Below, one piece after another: positions 17,823-27,300 of a stretch of DNA of 32,490 nt. The number at the start of each line of letters is the position of its first letter. Within the stretch, counting starts at the first letter, position 1. This stretch comes from Desulfuromonadales bacterium (GTDB taxonomy: Bacteria; Desulfobacterota; Desulfuromonadia; Desulfuromonadales; Geopsychrobacteraceae), in assembly GCA_016931615.1 (NCBI GenBank), contig JAFGEL010000004.1, forward strand, positions 1 to 32,490. Direction: 5' to 3'. The notes beneath the pieces are model-generated. The model was not told the origin of the DNA, made no database searches, and saw only the letters and a list, made by a program, of their open reading frames with translations. Both the position numbers and the translations under genes were made by a program.

Positions 17823-19916
17823 TCAACTCTGCCGGGTATAGAGTTTGTGATAATAGCCGTTTTGCATAAGCAGCTGTTCATGGCTTCCCGATTCCACCAA
17901 CCGTCCTTTATCAAGAACCAGAATCAGATCGCAATCCTTGATGGTGGCCAGCCGATGGGCAATGATCACCGTGGTCCGCCCCTGCTTGATCGCCTGCATA
18001 TTCTGCTGGATGATTTTTTCCGATTCATAGTCCAAAGCGGATGTCGCCTCGTCGAAAATCAGCAGCCGGGGATTATTGATCAGTGCCCGGGCAATGGCGA
18101 TACGCTGCCGCTGACCGCCGGACAGGGACGAGCCGCGTTCGCTGACCTCGGTATCGTAACCTTCGGGCAGTTGGGCAATGAACTCGTGCGCCCCGGCAAT
18201 TTGCGCAGCCTGGATAATCAGTTCCATCGGGGCATCCGGTTTAGGCAGGGCGATATTGTCGCGGATGGTTCCACTGAACAGATAGTTTTCCTGCAACACG
18301 ACACCGATGTTGTAACGCAACCAGAAGGGATTCAAATGGCGGGCATCGATCTCGTCGATATAGATGGCCCCTTCCGTCGGGATATACAGCCGCTGCAGCA
18401 GCTTCGCCAGGGTGCTTTTGCCGCTGCCGCTGCGCCCGGCAATGCCGACACTCATCCCCGGCTGCAATGCGACGGACACCCCGTCCAGCACCATGGGTCC
18501 ATCAGGTGAATACTTGAACGAGACATTATCGATCTTCAGCGCGCCTTTAAGCTGCGGCAGGGTGATGGCCTTGTCCGTCGAGACTTCCTGGGGATGGTTG
18601 AGGATATCCCCCAGGCGGTCGACAGACAGCAGGGCCTGTTGAAATTCATTCCACAGGTTGACCAGGCGCAGGACCGGTCCGGCAAACTGCCCGGAGAACA
18701 TCTGGAAAGCGATCAGTTGACCGATGGTCAGATCGCCCTGCAACACTGCTTTGACCCCGAGATAGAGCACGGAAATCGTCATCAGCCGGCGCAGGGTCCC
18801 GGACAGGGCCCCGGAGACGTTCGATATATTGGCCAGGTTGAAACTGGAACTGACATAGCGCCCCAGGTGGTCCTCCCAGCGATTCTGCATGGTTCCTTCC
18901 ACGGCCAGGGATTTGACCGTCTGCACCCCGGTCACCGATTCGACCAGGTAGGAATTGGAGGATGCCGCCATCTGGAACTTGTTCTCCAGCCGGCGCCGTA
19001 ACTCCGGGGTGATGATCAGGTACAGCAAACCGATCACTCCCACGAAGCCGAGGACGATCAGCGTCAGCTTGACACTGTAGAGCAGCATCACCGCCACGAA
19101 CACCAGGGAGAAGAACAGGTCGATGACCACACTGACCGCCTTGTTGGTGATGAATTCGCGGATCGTATCCAATTCCCGGACCCGGGCGGCGATATTGCCG
19201 ACCTTGCGCGACTCGAAATAACGGAACGGCAGGGCCAGCAGGTGTTTGAACAGCTTGGCCCCCAGTTTGGCGTCCAGTTTGTGTGCGGTATGGATGAAGA
19301 TGTAATTCCGGGCGATATTCAGCAGCAGTTCGAAAACCGCCACGGCGAGAAAAGCGATCGCCAGCACATCCAACGTGGTCAGACTGCGATGGACAATGAC
19401 CTTGTCCAGAATCACCTGGGTAAACAACGGCGTGACCAGACCGAACAACTGGACGACAAAAGAGCCGAGCAGCACTTCGCCGATAATCCGTTTGAATTTG
19501 ATGATCTCCTGAAGAAACCAGCCGAAGCCGAAAACCACCTGGGAATTGATCTTTTTATGCCGCAGAACGATGAACCGGTTGAAACGCTCTTCCACCTCGA
19601 CAACCAGTAAAGACAGGGTTTTCTTTTCCCGCGGGTCGAACAACAGACATTTCCCGTCCGCTTCGCTGTTTTTCAGCAACACGGCATAATGCCCGTCACG
19701 ACCGACGGCAATGGCCGGCAAAGGATAGGCCTCGGTCAACTTTGCCACCGAAAGTTCTTTGAGCTTTGCCTTGAAATCGAACTTTCCGGCAATCCGCAAC
19801 AGTTCTTCCGGCGTCACCAAGTCCTGCAGGCTGAATTCCCGCGCGACCGCACGGATATCGACATCGATCCGGTTGATCCGGGCCACCACGTCAAAGGCCA
19901 GCAAACCGCTGTTCAT
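17823..19916 (-). CDS. Type I secretion ABC transporter (HlyB-like)
   Basis: This 697-residue ATP-driven inner-membrane exporter has three parts. Residues 1-125 are a C39-peptidase-like domain that lacks the catalytic cysteine, as in HlyB, so it binds rather than cleaves RTX cargo. Residues about 150-440 hold the six-helix transmembrane domain. The ATPase has Walker A GRSGSGKST (494-502), signature LSGGQRQRIA, Walker B LLIFDEATSALD and the IIAHR switch histidine. The ATG has GAGG 7 nt upstream and overlaps the tolC-like stop by 4 bp. Cargo with GGxGxD repeats and no double-glycine leader fits this non-cleaving exporter class. Confidence 0.95.
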   Translation of the reverse strand: MNSGLLAFDVVARINRIDVDIRAVAREFSLQDLVTPEELLRIAGKFDFKAKLKELSVAKLTEAYPLPAIAVGRDGHYAVLLKNSEADGKCLLFDPREKKTLSLLVVEVEERFNRFIVLRHKKINSQVVFGFGWFLQEIIKFKRIIGEVLLGSFVVQLFGLVTPLFTQVILDKVIVHRSLTTLDVLAIAFLAVAVFELLLNIARNYIFIHTAHKLDAKLGAKLFKHLLALPFRYFESRKVGNIAARVRELDTIREFITNKAVSVVIDLFFSLVFVAVMLLYSVKLTLIVLGFVGVIGLLYLIITPELRRRLENKFQMAASSNSYLVESVTGVQTVKSLAVEGTMQNRWEDHLGRYVSSSFNLANISNVSGALSGTLRRLMTISVLYLGVKAVLQGDLTIGQLIAFQMFSGQFAGPVLRLVNLWNEFQQALLSVDRLGDILNHPQEVSTDKAITLPQLKGALKIDNVSFKYSPDGPMVLDGVSVALQPGMSVGIAGRSGSGKSTLAKLLQRLYIPTEGAIYIDEIDARHLNPFWLRYNIGVVLQENYLFSGTIRDNIALPKPDAPMELIIQAAQIAGAHEFIAQLPEGYDTEVSERGSSLSGGQRQRIAIARALINNPRLLIFDEATSALDYESEKIIQQNMQAIKQGRTTVIIAHRLATIKDCDLILVLDKGRLVESGSHEQLLMQNGYYHKLYTRQS

Positions 19917-21229
19917 GATCCGGCCTCGTTGAGCAGTTTCAGCAGCAGGGCAGCACTGACATAATCGATCTGCCGCAGGTCGGCGTCCAGGCGGTGCCGG
20001 GCAAACGCGATCCGTTTCCGCTCCAAAGCCACCTGATCGATCATCTGTTGATGCGACAACCGGTTCAGATCATTGGTCTGCCGGCCGATTCGGCGTTTCA
20101 CGTCATCCCGCTCCGGTTCAAAACCCAGCAACGATTGATAAGACATCCGCACCTTCCTGTACTCGTTCTGCAGTTCCATGATTGTTTTTTGCTTTTCCAG
20201 TTCCAGGCCGGCGATTTCGCGCTGCAGGCGACGTTTTTGGGAGCGGGCAGAAAAACCGTCGAACAGAGGCATATTGATGGACAGATAGATGCTCGCATCA
20301 CGCTTGCTCAGCGCCTGCAGCGCGGCGCTGTAACTGTTGTCATCGCTGCCGTACATGCCGAAACTGCCGGACAGGGTCAGTTGCGGCAGAAAGGTCCTTT
20401 CGGCAAGCGTCAACTCGGTTTTTTTCCGCTTGATCTGTTCTTGCAGGATCAGGATTTCGGGAAACATTTCCAGGTGTTCACCGAACCGGGGCTCATCTCC
20501 CGGCAATTCCAAGCCGGACAGAGAGACGTCATCGGGATTGTACTCGCGGCGGGTATACAGGCTGATTTCAGCCAGGATCGCCGCGAACTCGATCCGCAGA
20601 TCCTCCAGCCCGGAAAGGGTTTCCGCCAATGCCAGTGCCGCATCCCCGACATCCTGCCGACCGTAGCGCCCGGCCCCCCGCAATTGATCGGCCAGTCGAT
20701 AAATACGATTATGCCTGTCCAGAACTGCCTGCTGCACAGCCATCCGGTACTGCAGCTTCAGGCCCCGGCTATAAAGATCGAGCAGCATCCTTGAGACCTC
20801 CAGGCGGCCCTGGTCGATCTGCAGGGATGAAATCCTGACTTGCTGCTCGGCATAATCGATTTTCAGCCGCCGACGGCCGAAATCGTAAAGGTTGTATTGG
20901 GAGAAAAGGTACAGTGAGCTTTTGTACTTGGACGTACTGTCGGAATAGACCGTATCGCCCACGGAAACAACGGCATTGAACTCATCGTAAACATGGACAT
21001 ACTCCTGACCGTAACGCAAAAACAGCTGCGGATAGTAGTCGGCCCTGGCTTCCCCCACCGCAGCCTCGGCTGCGGCAAGGTTCTCCGCACCGATCTGCAG
21101 ATCAAGAGCGTTCTTCAGCCCTTCCGCCAGGACATTGTCAAAAGTGAGAAGTTCCGCATGGGAAAAAGCCGGGCTGCCCAAGAGTAGGCAAATGATCACA
21201 ACAGCCCGGCGCAAGGCCGGATAAAACAA
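19913..21229 (-). CDS. TolC-family outer membrane secretion channel
   Basis: The 438-residue protein starts with a signal peptide (hydrophobic VVIICLLLG, probable cleavage after SHA near residue 25). The mature part has two similar halves of long helices, and the first begins LTFDNVLAEGLKNALDLQIGAENLAAAEAAVGEARADYYPQ, as in OEP/TolC proteins. It should be the trimeric outer-membrane exit duct of the type I system. Start is TTG at 21229, preceded by GAGGGGG. An ATG 14 bp upstream is out of frame. Its stop overlaps the exporter start by 4 bp. Confidence 0.92.
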   Translation of the reverse strand: MFYPALRRAVVIICLLLGSPAFSHAELLTFDNVLAEGLKNALDLQIGAENLAAAEAAVGEARADYYPQLFLRYGQEYVHVYDEFNAVVSVGDTVYSDSTSKYKSSLYLFSQYNLYDFGRRRLKIDYAEQQVRISSLQIDQGRLEVSRMLLDLYSRGLKLQYRMAVQQAVLDRHNRIYRLADQLRGAGRYGRQDVGDAALALAETLSGLEDLRIEFAAILAEISLYTRREYNPDDVSLSGLELPGDEPRFGEHLEMFPEILILQEQIKRKKTELTLAERTFLPQLTLSGSFGMYGSDDNSYSAALQALSKRDASIYLSINMPLFDGFSARSQKRRLQREIAGLELEKQKTIMELQNEYRKVRMSYQSLLGFEPERDDVKRRIGRQTNDLNRLSHQQMIDQVALERKRIAFARHRLDADLRQIDYVSAALLLKLLNEAGS

Positions 21230-21274
21230 AGAATCCCCCTCATTTTTTACTTACAATACTAAATTGATGATACC

Positions 21275-21323
21275 GTGAAGAAACCGGGGACATGTACTCG
21301 TTACGTGTCCCCGGTTTCTTCAC
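21275..21323. repeat. REP-like palindrome, copy B (RTX-tolC spacer)
   Basis: Eighteen bases, GTGAAGAAACCGGGGACA (21275-21292), are perfectly inverted at 21306-21323 around a 13-nt loop. The 31-nt core (21284-21314) is copy A of the hlyB-hlyD spacer in the opposite orientation. In RNA it would be a very stable hairpin 18 nt after the RTX stop, able to protect the RTX message or reduce read-through into tolC. No T-run follows on the transcribed strand, so it is not a standard terminator. Confidence 0.75.
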
Positions 21324-21340
21324 AACCTCAATTCTGTCAA

Positions 21341-24300
21341 TTAAGCCGCCTGCCACCCGCCAGCGACAATGGTTAGCAGCTCTTCGTTCTGGCGCACATC
21401 GTCCAGGCTGTCCAGCGAGATCCCTTCCGCCGTGGCAAAGGCGCTCATCTCCTGGATGATCTGGTTGATGTCGTCATCAGTCAGGTAGCTGCCGTCGGCC
21501 AGGGTGATATTTTCGATGCGGTTGCCGGTTTCGGAATCGCTGTAATCGGCCAGGGTAATGACATCGTCCACACCGTAACCGATCTGCAGGGTGTCCCTTT
21601 GCTTGTATAGGGCAAACCCTTCAGCAGTCACTTCGTCGCCGAAGATAATGCCGTCATCTCCGGATGCGTCGAAAATGATGTCTCTGCCGTCTCCCGAATT
21701 GAACCGGTAGATGTCGTCGCCGCTGCCGCCGGAGAGCAAATCTCTGTCTTTTCCGCCCCACAAACGATCCTGGCCGCTGTCCCCGGATAAGGCATCGCTG
21801 CCGGCACCTCCTACCAACAGATCATCTCCGCCACCGCCGGATAAGGCATCCCAGTCATTGCCGCCGAACAGCACATCATTTCCGGCACCACCGAACAGAA
21901 CGTCATAGCCGTCTTCGCCCAGAAGCGTATCGTCGCCGTCATTGCCGTTCAAAGTGTCCGTCCCGCCGCCGCCGAACAGCACATCGTCATTCCCCCCGCC
22001 AGTCATGATATCAACGCGCCAGCTGCCGACCAGCAGATCTTTATCGGCGTCGTTACCGGCAAAGGTTTCCACCGGCAACCAGCCGTCGTTGCTTTGTTGT
22101 ATTGCATCCCGGTCGAGTCGCAAAATACCGTCTTCGGTCTGTAGCCGATCGATGCTGTTCTGCGTTGCGATAAAATAATCCGTCAGCGTCAAGCTGCCCT
22201 GATCGGCAATCGCGATCAACAGATCGTCTCCCTGGCGGCTCAAACTCAGAGCATCAATTCCGACTCCGTCGAGCAACAGGCTCTCGGGCGCATCGGCATC
22301 CAGGACAAGATCTCCGCCCGGATAAACGTTGACGATAAAATCAAGGGTCATTGAAGCGGTTCCTCCCGCCCCGTCCGACACTTCCAGGCTGGCCTGGTCC
22401 GGTCCGCAATAATCCGGTTCAGCCCGATAGAGCCAGCGCCCGTCTTCGTCAACAGTCAACTGCCCGTGTTCCGGTTCAACAGCGACCACATAGGACAACG
22501 GATCGCCGTCGACATCCGAGGCCACAACGCTCCCTTCCTGTTCCGGAACGCCGAACAACTGATATGTGGCGTTCTCCGTCGTCAGGATTGGACTGTCATT
22601 GACGGCTTCGACCTCCAGAGTGGCGGTCGCGGTCGCCGTCTCCTGCCCGTCGCTGATCTGATATTGAAAAAGCACCGGGCCATTGGCATCGGCATCGGGG
22701 CGATACAGCCAAGTACCGTCGCCGTTATCCGTGAGCGTGCCGGTATCGACGGTCAGATTATCGATGGTCAGACTGTCGCCATCGAGATCAGTAGTCTGAC
22801 TGAGAAGCGTTTCAACGGAAACCGACAGGCTGCCGTCTTCCAGGATGCTGCCCAGATCAACCGGACCGCTGACGACAGGAGCATGGTTGCTCTCAATAGC
22901 TGCCAGCAATTCCTGATAACTATAGATAGCAACGCCGCCACTAAAAACAAAATTACAATTTTCTTCTGCACCAGTTACCGCGAACGTAATCGAATCTGTA
23001 GGGCCATACTGAATCTGAAGATATTCCCCTTCCGGATTTTCATAAACCTCGGAAATATCATTATCCAGAAGAGTATAATAATATGCCGGATTGCCTCCCG
23101 CAAAGTCAGGGTAATATGTCGTTGTGCTTATTTCGTTCAGAAAGGACACAGTTTTCAACTGAAGATCTGAAATGGATATTGCCCCGTTCAAATAAATCGT
23201 GTTTGAGTCTGATTCATCATAAATAATGTCATCTCCATCGCCGGAAGAAAAATAATAATGGTCGTTCGACCATCCGCCCTGAAGAAGATCATTACCGCTA
23301 CCTCCGGTAAGGTGATCTTCCAATACATGGCCAGAAAAATTTCTATATTCCTGACAAAACAAAATATCATTTCCGGCATCACCATACAGAAGTCCGGGAG
23401 CGTACTGGTTGACCAGCAGGTCATCCCCTTCTTCACCTAGTAAACCATCAGATTTCAGTGAATGCAGATAATCATTACCAGCCCCACCTCGCATGATTGT
23501 TGGAGAGGAAAACACGGAAGACGTTATTAATTGATGTGTCACAAGCAGATCATTGCCGTCGCCGCCGAGCAGTTGAACATCATTATATGCTATCCAACTG
23601 TGCAACTCATCATTACCGGTTCCTCCATCCACGAGAACATCGGCTGAACCATTGATGAAAATGTGATCGTTACCCTCTTCACCGTAGAGTTCGGCATCTT
23701 CTCCGGTATTTTCTAAATAGTCAGCTCCTTCTCCGCCAAAAACACGGCTATTTTCCCCTCCGGCTTTAATCGTATCTTCACCAGCTCCGGCATAAATCGT
23801 GTTTGCTCCCAACCCGCCATCCAAGACATCATCACCGTCCCCCCCAGAGATAATATCATCTCCATCCCCCCCGGAGAGATGATTGTCTTGATCATCTCCG
23901 GTCAGAATATCAGCATAAGCCGAACCGATGACCCCTTCAATGTTGACCAGAGTATCCCCCTCGGCGCTTCCGCCGCCAGCCTCCCCCGATTGAAGATTTA
24001 CTAGGATACCCGCTGAAGAATCCGTATAGATGGAGAGGTCAAAACCCTCATCCCCATCCAGCACATCCGCGCCCTCTCTACCTTGCAGCATATCGTCGCC
24101 ACCGCGTCCCAAAAGGGTATTTGCCGCAGCATTTCCGCTGAGAAAATCATTGTATTCCGAACCATGTATGTTTTCTATGCCGGGAAAGCTCCCGCTCACC
24201 AGATCTGCCGAAACATAATCGATCGATCGTTGCTCAGTAATAATTTTTTCGAAGGCAGAAGACAGGTCCAGGTTATCCCCGTCGCCATCGCCACCGTCAA

Positions 24301-27300
24301 ATCCCTGCTCATCCGGGACCATATATAAAGTATTATTTAGATACTCATATCGCCAATCACTTACATACAGGGTATCGTTCCCCGCTCCTCCGAAGAGGAT
24401 ATCTTCGCCCTCGCCACCGTTGAGTTCATCGTCGCCTTCATCGCCGTAAAGAGTGTCGTTCCCTGCCTCTCCCCAAAGGACGTCATCCCCCACGCCGCCA
24501 TGCAGGATGTCGTCTCCCGAGCCGCCATAAACGATATCCGCTCCGACTCCGGCATTGACGCTGTCGTCGCCTCCGCCGGCATCGATCGTATCATTCCCAT
24601 CCGAACCGGTTATTTCTTCGTTCACTTCATTCAACAAGCTCGCATGGCTGATTTCCTGGGTTCCGAACAGATAAATGAAAGGAAGATCCGCGTTACGTCC
24701 GTTTCTGATGGTCAGGGCATTCTCCTCGTCAAACACAATCAGCAAATCGGGCCCCTCCGGGTTCTCGACAATCTGCTCATCAACATAGGCAATATACCTT
24801 AGTTCGGTATACGTCGAAGTTAACCGGACAAAACTTTGTCCCTCCGTATCATCAATAACGTCATGACCGCCGCCGTATATCCTGAACTCATCATTTCCTG
24901 TTCCACCGATCAGGACGTCATTTCCGTTCCGGCTGGTCAGGATGTCATTATCAGAACCTCCGACAAGCAGATTGTCTCCTGATTCGCCATACAGGAGATC
25001 GTCTCCCGTACCACCATAAAGCGAATCAATTCCGGAACCGCTATATAATATGTCATTGCCGTCCTCACCGAATAATTGGTCATTCCCATCATTGCCGTAC
25101 AGCGTATCGTCTCCGCCCCCGCTGTAAATCGTATCGTCACCGTCGGTACCCTGAATGGTGTCGGCCACAGTGTCCACGATATCAGCCGTGTTGTAAGTGC
25201 TGCCGTCGGCCAGAGTAAATTGAAGAGCATCGTTTATCCGACCGTTTTCAATAATCGCCAGATCTCCGCTTCCGTATTCAATCCATAGACTGTTACCGTT
25301 CTGATCGAGGATTGCCGTATCCCCGGTTATAGTCGCATAGGAAACCGACAGTTCTTCCAGCGAAAAGACACTTGTAAACTCGATGATATTTTCTCCGGAA
25401 TCAGTGATCCAAGAGGTATCGTCACCCTCCGATAAAACATATCTGTCGATACCGGCTCCGCCTTCAAGTGTGTCCGTGCCCCGGCCGCCGATCAGGATAT
25501 CGTTACCGTCTCCTCCGGAGAGATAATCGGCTTCATCCCCTCCGTTGAGAATATCGACACCCTCTCCACCGAACAGCTCATCAGCCCCGCCATCGCCATG
25601 GAGGACGTCATCGCCGCCGAGTCCGTAAAGAAGGTCGTTGTCACCGCCGCCGGAAAGGACATCGTTGCCCGTCCCGGTCAGATCGCCGTTGTCGCCGACC
25701 AACCAGTCATTGCCCGTGCCGCCTTGAAGATTATCGTTGCCGTCGCCGCCGAACAACGAATCGGAATCATTGCCGCCGTCAAGGATGTCGTTGCCCGCGC
25801 CGCCGTCGAGCCAGTCCCGGCCCAGACCACCAGAGAGAAAGTCCTCTCCAGGATTAGGAGCATCATTGTAGATATTGAAATTGATTGCGCTGTAGTCGAT
25901 GGCAAAGCCTTCAGCGGCATAGCTGAAAGTCAGGCCGAAGCTGTCGACATTATCCGTGGTCACGCTGCCGGAACCGGTATAGTAGCCGTCGCCGAACAGA
26001 GCGTCGTCGCCGTCGCCGCCTTCCAGAATGGCGTCGTAAGCGCCTCCGGCCAGGACATCGTTGCCGTCATCTCCGGACAGATAATCCTCGCTGTCATAGC
26101 CCTGGATGATGTCGTTATTCGCGCCGCCGAACAGTTGGTCGTCACCGCCGCTGCCCTGAATCCAGTCATTGCCGCTGCCGCCTTCTATCAGATCCCCTTC
26201 CAGCGGACCGGTCATGGTAAGGTCAACTCCATCCCAATATCCCAGGTAGCCCATGATGACATCGCTGCCGCTGCCGCCGTCGATATGATCATAGCTTTGG
26301 AAACCAAAGAGAAAATCACCGGAACCCCCACCAGTGATTGACAGATGCGGGGCAACGGCGGGGAGTGGGGTAGTGAAGAATGGCGTATTGCTGGAGGTAC
26401 CGTCAGGAAAGGAGGTATAAGCCAGCTCCCAATTCGTTTGATCAGAGCCAAGGTTGATGATACTCATTTCATCATGTTCAGACGTTCCGGTCAAAGTGCC
26501 ATCAAAGGTTTCCTGAGGCTCCGTGTATTCGGCAAGAGTCAACCCAAAATTGCCTGTGCTGAAATTCTCGATGGTGAAGCTGAGGTTTCTGTTGCGATCA
26601 TAAACGGAGAGAGATCCGGTATCGCTGTCAAGCCTGGCCAGATAGTCATCGGTTTTGTAGAGATCACTGTTTTCCGCCGCTTGCGTCAGTGTCAGACTAG
26701 ACAGCTGCTGCCCGCTCAACCAGATCATGCCCTGGTGATCCGAATCGTTGATGATGTCGCCGTTACCGACATGGTATTCATCATTGCCACCCCCCCCTTT
26801 AAGGGTATCCACGGCATTGTCCTCTTCGGCCTCTTTCGTCCCGCCATACAAAACATCGGCGTCGTCCGTGCCGATCAGGGTATCCTGCCCTGCCCCTCCT
26901 TCGATGCGTTCGATATGCTCGACGTCTATTCCGGTGAGATCAATGGTGTTGTTGTCGCCTGTGCCGGAAATGCTGTCCTCTCCGTCGCCGCCGTCAATGA
27001 CTTCGATGGAGTTATCTGCAAGGGATAAAGAGGTGACCCGGATGGTGTCGTCGCCGGAGCTGCCGAGGATGGTATCGTTATCGTCACCGCCATTGTAGAT
27101 GTCGTAGTCGGTGTCCATTCCCTGGATATAGAAGATGTCATTTCCAGCGCCGCCTATCAGGGTATCCCGACCTTTGCCGCCTTCAAGCCAGTCAATGCCA
27201 CCGAACCCATTCAGGGTGTCATTGCCGCCCATGCCATAGAGATGATCAACATAGTTATCAGTGATCAATCGATCTGTTCCATCCAACGTTTCATTTGCCT

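Noticed and set aside
17823-18200. Bacteriocin-type exporter with active C39 leader peptidase
   Set aside because: The N-terminal domain lacks the catalytic cysteine and the cargo has RTX repeats and no double-glycine leader, so the HlyB class fits.
19994-20794. A 266-codon plus-strand frame antisense to the tolC-like gene
   Set aside because: No domain, no neighbours on that strand, and the opposite frame is a clear TolC-family protein.
21275-21323. Standard intrinsic terminator after the RTX gene
   Set aside because: The stem is strong but no T-run follows it on the minus strand, and the same core recurs elsewhere in the opposite orientation. A REP-like repeat explains it better.
25598-26341. 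A 247-codon open frame on the plus strand inside the RTX gene, and many similar plus-strand frames at 22466-23170 and 26345-27028
   Set aside because: They are antisense images of the GGxGxD repeat codons, rich in Ala/Val/Ile repeats. They show no family motif.
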